64,000 nt of DNA from an uncultured Verrucomicrobiae bacterium. GTDB lineage: Bacteria > Verrucomicrobiota > Verrucomicrobiia > Limisphaerales > UBA1100. The notes beneath the pieces are model-generated. The model ran no database searches. It had not been told where the DNA came from and saw nothing but the letters and a program-made list of their open reading frames with translations. The stretch is taken from positions 62,001-126,000 of the forward strand of contig CALKBX010000003.1 in NCBI GenBank assembly GCA_937775205.1, given 5' to 3'. Both the position numbers and the translations under genes were made by a program. Of this stretch, positions 54,313-61,934 are shown one piece after another. Within the stretch, counting starts at the first letter, position 1. Every line of letters begins with the position of its first letter.

Positions 54313-55870
54313 TCTCCGTCCATTCGCCTTCGTATTGCTGTTGGGGCTCTTGGCCTCGGCGATAGCACAGCCTGTAACTCCGGCGCGCGATCTCGCTCCC
54401 GCGCGCACTAGTGCGCCTTCCAAAAAAATGCCGGCGGTGCAAGTGAGTCGAACTGAAAAATTAAATCTGCTCAATGGCGATAAAATGAGCGGTAAATTTT
54501 TGGGCATTGAGAACGGCTTCCTGCGCTGGCAGCATCCGTCGTCGGCTGGGGTGATTTCGTTCAAGTCCGCGGATGCCTCAAGCCTGGACATCGCGCAAAA
54601 ACCCAGGCCGCAGGAGGCTCGTCTGCATAACAGTGCGGTTGGCCTCATTAATGGCGATCGGTTATTGGGTGATTTAATCGAACTTACGCCTGAGTTGTTG
54701 GTGCTCGATACATGGTACGCCGGCCGGTTGAGCCTGCCGCGCTCTTCAGTGGCAGAATTGAATCCGGTGTTAATGGACTCACGAGTTGTCTTTGAAAGTC
54801 GCGAAGGCGATGCCAGCGGATGGTTGTTTGGAAACTACAATCAAGGTTTGGCGCCCAAGGCCAAGCCGGCGGGAGGGGCTGGAATTGGCGCGAATGCGGG
54901 CCCGGAGAAGGCGCAGCAGTTGGCACGAAATATCCTCAACCAAAAAATCGCCCCGGCGAATGCCCCGAAACAACTAGCGAATCAATTCTGGAAATTTGAC
55001 GGCAGTGGATTCACCAGCGGCAGTAGCGGCTCGGTCATTGCCCGGACCGACATTGATTACCCGAATAAATTTGAACTCGCCTTCGATCTACAGTGGGCCG
55101 GGGGCACCAGTTGCTATTTCAACGCCGCCATTTTGGCATCCGATATCAAAAGTAATTATGCCGGCGACCATTATCAATTGCAGGTGAGTTCCAGTAATTT
55201 TTATTTGAACCGACGCACCAAGACCGGCAACCAGGTGCGAATGGGCAGGGCGGATCTTCGGAATCAAATGAGCGGCAAAACCCGGGTGCGCGTTGGGTTG
55301 TTGGTTGACCGGTTGAAACGTGACATCACGTTGCTTCTCGATGGGAAGGTGATTCAAACTTTCCATGACAGCAACAAGGATCCGGTGCCCGCTTCGCGTG
55401 GGTTGTCGTTCCAATCCAATAACTCTTACCCCTTGCGGATCAGCAAAATAAGCGTGTCTCAATGGAGCGGGAAACTGCCCGATAATGAGGTGAAAACAGA
55501 TGGTAGCGAAGACTTTATTTATTTTAAAAACAAGGATCACATCAAAGGCACAGTCAAATCCATCAAAGACGGCAAAGTGATAGTGAACAATGCCTCCTTT
55601 GGAGAGGTGCCCGTGCCCTTATCCAAGGTGGCCCGTTTGCAGCTAGCCAATCCGGTGAAGACAGGAAAACCCAAAGCCGGAACATCGCAGGCAATTCTGG
55701 TGCGCGGCGGGAAAATTTCCGGCCGGTTTGAAAAATGGACTGCCGACAAAGTGCGGCTGGTACATCCCTACCTGGGCGCAGTGGAATTTAATCCAGTAGT
55801 GTTTGAATCGCTCGAAATGAATCGCGACCAGCCACGGCCACAAAAACATCAAGGGTTCTTTTCAAAATGA
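54302..55870 (+). CDS. Secreted protein: NGD modules flanking a LamG-like domain (paralogue 1)
   Basis: 522 residues; signal segment near FAFVLLLGLLASAIA. Two NGD-type modules at the N-terminal side (LLNGDKMSGKFLGIENGFLR and LINGDRLLGDLIELTPELLV). A jelly-roll (LamG/3-keto-disaccharide-hydrolase-like) domain at about 225-395 (FDLQWAGGTSCYFNAAI, RVRVGLLVDR). Then two further modules (KDHIKGTVKSIKDGKVIV and GGKISGRFEKWTADKVRLV). Overlaps the next, paralogous gene by 4 bases. I know no named family for the module; it looks like a small beta-barrel. Confidence 0.82.
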   Translation: MNDNLRPFAFVLLLGLLASAIAQPVTPARDLAPARTSAPSKKMPAVQVSRTEKLNLLNGDKMSGKFLGIENGFLRWQHPSSAGVISFKSADASSLDIAQKPRPQEARLHNSAVGLINGDRLLGDLIELTPELLVLDTWYAGRLSLPRSSVAELNPVLMDSRVVFESREGDASGWLFGNYNQGLAPKAKPAGGAGIGANAGPEKAQQLARNILNQKIAPANAPKQLANQFWKFDGSGFTSGSSGSVIARTDIDYPNKFELAFDLQWAGGTSCYFNAAILASDIKSNYAGDHYQLQVSSSNFYLNRRTKTGNQVRMGRADLRNQMSGKTRVRVGLLVDRLKRDITLLLDGKVIQTFHDSNKDPVPASRGLSFQSNNSYPLRISKISVSQWSGKLPDNEVKTDGSEDFIYFKNKDHIKGTVKSIKDGKVIVNNASFGEVPVPLSKVARLQLANPVKTGKPKAGTSQAILVRGGKISGRFEKWTADKVRLVHPYLGAVEFNPVVFESLEMNRDQPRPQKHQGFFSK

Positions 55871-57372
55871 AGATACGAATGCTAATTGTCCCTCTCACGC
55901 TGTCCCTGATTGCCGGGCCAGCTTTGGCTGAGATTGTGATCAAACCCGTCCGCAGCGGGAACACCAACACCAATCGTCCCGGCATTGTTGTGCCCGGCCC
56001 GGCAGATTCTGGCTTTCGCGGAACGCGCCAGAAACCTCAGGTGCTCGAACTGCTAAACGGCGACCGCCTCCAAGGAACCTTTGTGGATTTTCACTTGGAC
56101 ACCGGGGCTACCTGGCGTCATCCAGCGTCAAAAAATGATTTAAAATTTGACGCCGCCAGCATCTCAACCGTCCATCTGAACCCGCGCGGCGCGCTGAATT
56201 TGCCGGCCGGACAAAACTGCACCGTGAAATTTCGCACTGGCGACGAGTTGGTGGGGCAACTTGTGGAGATCAATAAAACCCATGTGATCCTCAGTGCGTG
56301 GTACAGCAGCAACAGCTTGCGCATTCCGCGTGAAAAAATACTTTCCATCCATCCCGGATCACGCAGTGGCGGCGCAATTTTTGATGGCCTCACCGGTCTA
56401 CAGGGTTGGGTCCAATCAGGCAAAAACATAGGAGCCCAAAACATGCAGTTTAAAGGCAATATTCAGATTCGGGGCGGGTTTGGCCGTGTCGGCGCAGCCG
56501 CGGGGTGGCAATACTCCAACAACTCATTTGTTTCCCATGCCTCCGGTTCGCAAATCGGGCGCAATCTTGAAAAGCTGCCAGACTCCGTGAGCGTGGAATT
56601 TGACCTCTCATGGGCCTCCTCGCCCAGCCTTGTGGTCTACCTCTTTGCCGACCAGTTAAAACCCCATAAGGGTAATGCCTACATCGTTCAAATCAACAAT
56701 TCAGCCAGTTGCATGATGATGAAAGCGCCAAGCAGTCAAATCAGCCTCGGCAACCAAAGTATGACCACCCTGCTCCGAGGCAAAACCAAAGCGCACTTCG
56801 TCATCTCAGCCGATCGTAAAAACAAAACTATCATGCTCACCATGGACGGCAAGATGGTGAAAAAATGGACCCACACCTCCGCGCCATTGGGGGGCAAAGG
56901 CAAGGGCATCATGTTCGTCACCCAAACCACCGGCATGATGCGCATTAGCAAAATGCGCGTCACTCATTGGGATGGTGAAGTGCCCAAGGGAAACACTTTT
57001 TCAAATGCGGGTGACGAATCTATGGACGTCATTGGCACCTCCACCGGCAAAGTCAAAGGTGAGCTAAAGGGGTTGCGGGGCGGTAAAGTGAACTTCAATG
57101 CCACCGAAAGTTTGGGTTCAGTGTTGGAGGTGTCCCTAGAAAAAATTAATTTCATCAGCTTTGCCGGTGCCAAGCCTGAAAAACGGAAGCTGGAAATCGG
57201 CGATGTGCGCGCGACCTTTTCCACCGGCGGAGAATTTATTTTCCGGCTGGATCATTGGACTGCTGACCGCGTCACCGGCATGAGCCCATCCATCGGCCGC
57301 GTTGATTTTGACCCCGCAGTTTTTTCCTCCCTGCAGCTCAACCTCAACAAAAAGCGCGGCGAGGACTACTAA
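55867..57372 (+). CDS. Secreted protein: NGD modules flanking a LamG-like domain (paralogue 2)
   Basis: 501 residues; signal segment MLIVPLTLSLIAGPALA. Same order as the gene before it: modules LLNGDRLQGTFVDFHLDTG and RTGDELVGQLVEINKTHVIL, jelly-roll domain (about 205-380, VEFDLSWASSPSLVVYLFA), then two modules (TGKVKGELKGLRGGKVNF; GGEFIFRLDHWTADRVTGM). The shared order shows a tandem duplication, with considerable divergence. Last gene of the MoxR operon. Confidence 0.82.
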   Translation: MKIRMLIVPLTLSLIAGPALAEIVIKPVRSGNTNTNRPGIVVPGPADSGFRGTRQKPQVLELLNGDRLQGTFVDFHLDTGATWRHPASKNDLKFDAASISTVHLNPRGALNLPAGQNCTVKFRTGDELVGQLVEINKTHVILSAWYSSNSLRIPREKILSIHPGSRSGGAIFDGLTGLQGWVQSGKNIGAQNMQFKGNIQIRGGFGRVGAAAGWQYSNNSFVSHASGSQIGRNLEKLPDSVSVEFDLSWASSPSLVVYLFADQLKPHKGNAYIVQINNSASCMMMKAPSSQISLGNQSMTTLLRGKTKAHFVISADRKNKTIMLTMDGKMVKKWTHTSAPLGGKGKGIMFVTQTTGMMRISKMRVTHWDGEVPKGNTFSNAGDESMDVIGTSTGKVKGELKGLRGGKVNFNATESLGSVLEVSLEKINFISFAGAKPEKRKLEIGDVRATFSTGGEFIFRLDHWTADRVTGMSPSIGRVDFDPAVFSSLQLNLNKKRGEDY

Positions 57373-57441
57373 CCCTCGGTGAATATCGCGGGGACAACTC
57401 CGCATAACCGCCTCTTGTTTCCAGTCCTGCTCGGGTGTTTT

Positions 57442-57720
57442 ATGCCCGCGATGACCACTTCCTCCACCAACACAGTCGCCACCGCCACCCGCCGCCGATC
57501 CATCGCCCGCATCAGCAGCGATGAGTTTGATGTACTCCAAAAACTCGGCGAAGACCGCGTGACACTTAACCTCGACATCACCCTCAAGCCCGTCACCTGG
57601 ATCGCCCTCCAAAAATACGCCCTCAAGCACGAGTGCACCCTTGCCGAATCCGTCGAAAACGGCCTTGAGGAATCTGCCGAAGTGGCCGATTGCCTCCACC
57701 TTTGTCTGGGCGGCGAATAA
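57442..57720 (+). CDS. Small hypothetical protein
   Basis: 92 residues from ATG 57442 (a longer frame begins at 57379). A Ser/Thr-rich start, a basic RRRSIARIS, then a predicted strand-helix-like region (VTLNLDITLKPVTWIALQKYAL) and a helix-forming acidic end. I do not recognise it. It is 69 bases after the MoxR operon and converges on the hydroxylase gene. Confidence 0.5.
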   Translation: MPAMTTSSTNTVATATRRRSIARISSDEFDVLQKLGEDRVTLNLDITLKPVTWIALQKYALKHECTLAESVENGLEESAEVADCLHLCLGGE

Positions 57721-57726
57721 TTCCGT

Positions 57727-58311
57727 TCAGCTCCGCAACCGCGTCCCCAGCATCCAATCCCACAGCGGCGTGGACACGCCAAAATTTCCCGCACGCCCAT
57801 GCGCGTGATGCGTCAGATGATGCCGACGCACATATTTGCCCAAACGCGATTGCGGATCTCGGTGGTGCATCGCGTAATGAACATATTCATATGCCAAATA
57901 ACCCGCCAAGAAAAATCCCACAAACACCGCAAATGCCCGCACCGGCACGAGCCAGAAAAATAGCGCCAGAAAGGGCAGTAAAATAAACGCAGCATTCACC
58001 GGCGGCACCAGCGTGTGGATCGGTTCATCCTGCGCATCGTGATGCACCCCGTGCGCGAACTGCGCCCAACGGCTCAGCCGCTCCACGCGCCCCGGCGGAT
58101 GCAATAAAAACCGGTGCACCAAATACTCCACCAAAGACCACACCAACAAAGCCGCCGCGCCAATCGCGGATGTCATCGCCAAATCCAGCGAATGCGATAC
58201 CACTCCCCAAACGATGCACGCCACCGCAATCGGCCCCCACAACGCCAACGGTAAAGCCGGATGAAAAACTCCCAGCCACGGCCAGCCAGCTTTTACAATT
58301 TGCGTTTTCAT
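57727..58311 (-). CDS. Fatty acid hydroxylase/sterol desaturase superfamily protein
   Basis: A 194-residue membrane di-iron oxygenase. Four His clusters that bind iron are seen: HRFLLH, HGVHHD, HYAMHH and RRHHLTHHAH, with hydrophobic helices between. This is the short form of the superfamily; substrate (lipid, sterol, carotenoid) unknown. Its ATG overlaps the stop of the upstream AhpD-like gene (ATGA at 58311-58308), so its translation probably depends on reading that gene to its end. Confidence 0.88.
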   Translation of the reverse strand: MKTQIVKAGWPWLGVFHPALPLALWGPIAVACIVWGVVSHSLDLAMTSAIGAAALLVWSLVEYLVHRFLLHPPGRVERLSRWAQFAHGVHHDAQDEPIHTLVPPVNAAFILLPFLALFFWLVPVRAFAVFVGFFLAGYLAYEYVHYAMHHRDPQSRLGKYVRRHHLTHHAHGRAGNFGVSTPLWDWMLGTRLRS

Positions 58312-58859
58312 TTTCGCGGTGCCATCCCTTCCTCCAAATCCACCCCCAACCCCTCCGCGATGCGGTTGATGTAATTAAAATACCCAATCACCTGCGCCGC
58401 GTCGCTGATCGCTTCATCCGAAAAACCCGCCGCGCGCAGTCCCTCCACATCCGCCGCGCCCGCCTCCCCCAAACGCAACGTCAATTTCTCCGCCCAAGTG
58501 CACAGTGCCACGTCCGCCTTAAGTAGCCCGGCCTTTCGCCAGTCATGCTTCAAATGCTCCGTCTGCTCCGCGTTTCGCGACTCCGCCCGGAAGTCTTCCC
58601 CGTGCGATTCTGTTCAGTAATGGCAATGATTAGTCGCCGACACCACCACTGCCAGCATCTCCCGTTGCCCCCGCGACAGATCCGATTTCCCGAACATCAC
58701 CGCCCCGTACATCTCCATCGAAATCTTTAACGCCCCCGGACTCCGGCTCATCACCTTCAAAATTTCATAAACCCGTCCCGCACGACGTTCCGCCTGCGTA
58801 TATACCCCCGCCAAAACCCCTTCCGCCGAGTCCGGCTTAATCACCCCAATGAATGCCAT
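58308..58859 (-). CDS. AhpD-like peroxidase-related selenoprotein (in-frame TGA as Sec)
   Basis: 183 residues if TGA 58616-58614 is selenocysteine. The protein matches the peroxidase-related AhpD group (TIGR01926 type) on both sides of the TGA: KPDSAEGVLAGVY, LKVMSRSPGALK, SRGQREMLAVVVSATNHCHY before it, and TESHGEDFR, AEKLTLRL, AAGFSDEAISDAAQVIGYFN after it. The site reads CHY-Sec-TESH. Relative to Cys79, Glu67 is 12 before, Sec82 three after and His86 seven after, the exact AhpD spacing (E118/C130/C133/H137). A SECIS-like hairpin follows. ATG 58859 fits the family start; the frame is open to 58943. Alternative: a Cys-to-TGA nonsense mutation or base error. Confidence 0.78.
58579..58595 (-). 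promoter_or_regulatory. Candidate bacterial SECIS hairpin
   Basis: In the mRNA, GACTTC-CGGGC-GGAGTC forms a 6-bp stem (one G-U) with a 5-base loop having G at position 2. The loop starts 25 nt after the TGA, within the 16-37 nt window usual for bacterial SECIS. A TCGC/GCGA pairing (58607-58604 with 58578-58575) could extend it across a bulge. Confidence 0.6.
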
Positions 58860-59263
58860 GCCCAATTGTACCATTCGATCACGCGGAATCAATTCAATCC
58901 CAATCATGCTGACTTGAATTGAGGCCATGATTCCCGTAAACAAACCAGAGCAAATGGCGGTGCGGTGGAATTGCTAGACACAGGGGACTTGAAATTCCAT
59001 TTATATGTTCTACCTTGTCCAATATAGTACTGTTTTTCTGGGTTAATCCGTTTCGGCCCCTACCTGCTTACCGATACAAAAGTGGCACAAAAAGTGGCAG
59101 GGCCAACCGGGGGAGGGGGGTGGCCCATCGATTCTTGCGGGCAAAGCGTTGACGCGGACAGATTGTTTTCGCAATAGGCGGTTCTCGTTGCTACATCCCA
59201 TTATAATCTTTCTGATTTATTGTAGTAGGTGGGTGCGAGCAGTTTCCTGTAGGGTCGCGGCAT
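58860..59263. other. 404-base intergenic region
   Basis: Between the start of the AhpD-like gene and the SUMF1-like gene. The left about 84 bases are still open in the AhpD frame. Further right: a tandem AAGTGGCA pair (59080-59099), a G-rich tract (59109-59121), and TTGACG near 59149 that could be a -35 box. GTAGGGTCGCGG precedes the next ATG and recurs as GTAGGGTGGCGG before the gene at 60233. No further gene seen. Confidence 0.5.
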
Positions 59264-60154
59264 ATGAAACAAATTCTATTGATGATTGCGGTGGGGGCGT
59301 TGGTTGGGTGTGGGAAGAAAACCACTCCGGCGGAACCTGAAGCCAATGCCGAACCCAAGGCGGTGGCAAAGATTCCCACCAACGCTATTGTCAACACGCT
59401 GGGGATGCCTTTCGTGCCGGTGAAGGGGACGGAGGTTGCGTTTTGCGTTTGGGAAACGCGGGTGAAGGATTACGCGGCGTACGCGGCGGCGAATTCGGGC
59501 GTGGATGCGAGCTGGAAAAATCCCTCAGTTTTAGGGATAAACATTGCCCAGAAAGAGACCCACCCGGTAGTGAACGTGAGTTGGAACGATGCGAATGCAT
59601 TTTGCACATGGTTAACGCGGAAGGAACGTGCGGAAGGGGAAATCACCGCCAGCCAACGCTACCGCTTGCCAACGGATGCGGAATGGAGCGTGGCCGTGGC
59701 CGTGGGGTTGGGCCGGGCGACGGGAAACTTGCCGAAAAATAAAGACATGGGAGTTGGCGTGTACCCATGGGGCACGCAGTGGCCGCCACCGACGGGGGCG
59801 GGGAATTATGCGGATACGGCGTGCAAATTAGAATTTGGCACAAAATACAAAGCGAAGATCGGGGGTGATTTACCGGTCATAGAAGGCTACACCGACGGGT
59901 TTACTTACACCTCGCCCGTGGGCAGCTTTGCCGCCAACAAGTTTGGCCTCCACGACTTAGGCGGCAACGTGTGGGAATGGTGTGAAGACTGGCATGACCC
60001 AGCATCTCAAATAAACCGTGTGGTGCGCGGTGCGTCTTGGCTCGGCAACGGTCCCGGCAACCTGTTGTCGTCCTACCGCCCCCGCTACGCCCCCGATGAT
60101 CGCGACATGATCATCGGTTTTCGGTGTGTGTTGGTGGGTGGTTCCGGTGGGTGA
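59264..60154 (+). CDS. SUMF1/formylglycine-generating-enzyme-like lipoprotein
   Basis: 296 residues. The lipoprotein leader MKQILLMIAVGALVGCGKK has Cys at 16. An FGE-sulfatase (SUMF1) domain follows: VVNVSWNDANAFCTWL, YRLPTDAEWSVAV, FGLHDLGGNVWEWCEDW, RVVRGASW and IIGFRCV. I do not see the paired active-site Cys of true sulfatase-activating enzymes in their usual spacing, so it may be a related fold with another role. No sulfatase gene is in the window. Confidence 0.87.
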   Translation: MKQILLMIAVGALVGCGKKTTPAEPEANAEPKAVAKIPTNAIVNTLGMPFVPVKGTEVAFCVWETRVKDYAAYAAANSGVDASWKNPSVLGINIAQKETHPVVNVSWNDANAFCTWLTRKERAEGEITASQRYRLPTDAEWSVAVAVGLGRATGNLPKNKDMGVGVYPWGTQWPPPTGAGNYADTACKLEFGTKYKAKIGGDLPVIEGYTDGFTYTSPVGSFAANKFGLHDLGGNVWEWCEDWHDPASQINRVVRGASWLGNGPGNLLSSYRPRYAPDDRDMIIGFRCVLVGGSGG

Positions 60155-60232
60155 GGTTGGCTTCGTTACCTTATGGCCTTGCCTCCCCCAACAGCATTTA
60201 CACCAGAGCCGGTGAGGCGTAGGGTGGCGGGC

Positions 60233-60514
60233 ATGAAACAGATTCTCTTGATGATTGCAGTGGTGGCGTTGGTGGGGTGCGGGAAGAAAGAATCTGTTCA
60301 ACCCTCCGCATCCAATCCCAAAGCCACCAAACCTGAGCCGACCAAAGCCAAGACAACCGCAGGAACCAAGCTATGGGAATTTGAAACGGGAGGTGGTGTG
60401 TATTCCTCCCCCGCCATCGGATCTGATGGCACGGTTTACGTCGGGTCACATGACAACAAGCTCTATGCCATCAATGGTAAGAGCGGGGTCAGGGGTAAGT
60501 TGTACTCTGACTGA
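60233..60514 (+). pseudogene. PQQ-repeat lipoprotein, truncated to one blade
   Basis: 93 residues. The leader MKQILLMIAVVALVGCGKK is nearly the same as in the SUMF1-like gene upstream. One PQQ-type blade follows (TKLWEFETGGGVYSSPAIGS, VYVGSHDNKLYAINGKSG), then GVRGKLYSD and stop. A propeller needs several blades, so this is probably a remnant after deletion or recombination near 60485. It could still be exported as a small lipoprotein. Confidence 0.65.
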
Positions 60515-60519
60515 GCGTT

Positions 60520-61878
60520 ATGAATATTGGTGCTGATAAATCGTCTACTGAAAATATGAAAATGGGTGTTGATCGAAGAAGGTTTCTGAAGGGTGCAGGG
60601 GTAGCGATTGCGCTTCCGATGCTGGAGTCTTTGGCCCCGTTGCGCGGTGCGGCCCCAGTCAAGAAGCCAGTGAAGCGTTTCGTTTGCCTGTCCAACAACT
60701 ATGGAGTTTACCAGAAGGCCTTCTTTCCCGATTTCAGTCAGGCTGGAGCCGGCTATGATATGCCTGAGACGCTCAAGGCACTGGAAAAGCACCGTAAAGA
60801 CATCACCTTGTTTCAGAATCTCGACCACGGCTTCACCGGCGGTCACCAAGGCGTTCCAGTGCTGCTCAGTGGTGTACGCCCCGTTCTTGCTCACAATTAT
60901 GCCGAGGGAAACATCAGCCTTGATCAGAAATTGGCTGAGTATCATGGTGCGGCCACACGCTTTCCATCCATGACCCTCGGGGTCCGGGAACGCAACCTTC
61001 TTAGCTTTACCCGTACCGGGGTGCAGGTGCCCAGTATTGACATGCGCGCGGCTTACCGGGCCATGTTCTTCGAAGACACGCCGCAGAAAAGGGCTACGCA
61101 GTCCGAGCGCTTCAAGCGGCAGAACAGCATCCTCGATGTGGTGATGGGACAGGCCAAATCCTTGAACCGGGAACTTGGCAAGCAAGACCAACAGAAGCTT
61201 GAGGAATATCTCGATTCCGTTCGCACTCTGGAAAAGAAAATCGACCAGCAGCAGCCCTGGCTCAATCGCCCCAAGCCGGAAACCGATGTGCCTGAACCCA
61301 AGCCGGGCAACCGGACCGAGGAGCAACTCAAGGCCATGATGGAAATCATCGCTCTCGCCCTGCAGACTGACTCAACGCGTGCAATCACCTGTGTCAGCGG
61401 TTTTGCCAATGGTGACTTTGGCCTCAATGGTGGCTATCACGGCTTCTCTCATCACGGTGAACGTCCTGAACCGGTTGCGGCTTTGAAAAAGATCGAAGGT
61501 TTCCAGATCGCAATGATGTCTTACCTGATTGACCTGCTCAAGGCGCAGGGCGATCCGATTAATGGCGGGACGCTTCTCGATCACACTTCCATTTTATACG
61601 GCTGCGGGATGGCCGCAGGCGGACATTCCACCAGAAACCTACCGTTGATCTTGGCAGGCGGTGGCTTCAAACATGGCGATCATAAAGTTTATCCGGGGCC
61701 GATTTTGAAAGGTGCCAAGAATCCTCAAAGGCTGGTTGGTAAGGATCAACGTTTAGCGGAGGGAGTTTCCGAAGTGCCGGCCGCCAACCTGTTGCTTTCG
61801 ATTCTCCACAGGTCCGGGCTGGAGATTGACCGATTTGGATCGAGCACGGGTAGCCTGACTGGCTTGGAATGGTCGTAG
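60520..61878 (+). CDS. DUF1552 protein with Tat signal
   Basis: 452 residues. A twin-arginine signal (DRRRFLKGAGVAIALPML, residues about 18-35) marks export in folded form. The body is DUF1552: RFVCLSNNYGVYQKAFFP, LFQNLDHGFTGGHQG, YHGFSHHGERPEPVAALKKIE, SILYGCGMAAGGHSTRNLPLILAGG. Such genes typically sit beside DUF1592 cytochrome genes, as here, in Planctomycetota and Verrucomicrobiota; function unknown. The start may be ATG 60520 or 60556. Begins 5 bases after the PQQ remnant. Confidence 0.92.
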   Translation: MNIGADKSSTENMKMGVDRRRFLKGAGVAIALPMLESLAPLRGAAPVKKPVKRFVCLSNNYGVYQKAFFPDFSQAGAGYDMPETLKALEKHRKDITLFQNLDHGFTGGHQGVPVLLSGVRPVLAHNYAEGNISLDQKLAEYHGAATRFPSMTLGVRERNLLSFTRTGVQVPSIDMRAAYRAMFFEDTPQKRATQSERFKRQNSILDVVMGQAKSLNRELGKQDQQKLEEYLDSVRTLEKKIDQQQPWLNRPKPETDVPEPKPGNRTEEQLKAMMEIIALALQTDSTRAITCVSGFANGDFGLNGGYHGFSHHGERPEPVAALKKIEGFQIAMMSYLIDLLKAQGDPINGGTLLDHTSILYGCGMAAGGHSTRNLPLILAGGGFKHGDHKVYPGPILKGAKNPQRLVGKDQRLAEGVSEVPAANLLLSILHRSGLEIDRFGSSTGSLTGLEWS

Positions 61879-61934
61879 GCCAGCGTGAAGGACGACGTAC
61901 CTGTTGTCGTCTTTCATGAACGAATAAATTCATC

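Noticed and set aside
58614..58616. TGA as an ordinary stop making two short genes
   Set aside because: Both halves are in the same frame and together give one complete AhpD-like protein, with the TGA exactly at the Cys; the second half alone has no family start.
59080..59100. Tandem AAGTGGCA as a phage attachment site
   Set aside because: No integrase, no tRNA overlap and no second copy at a distance.
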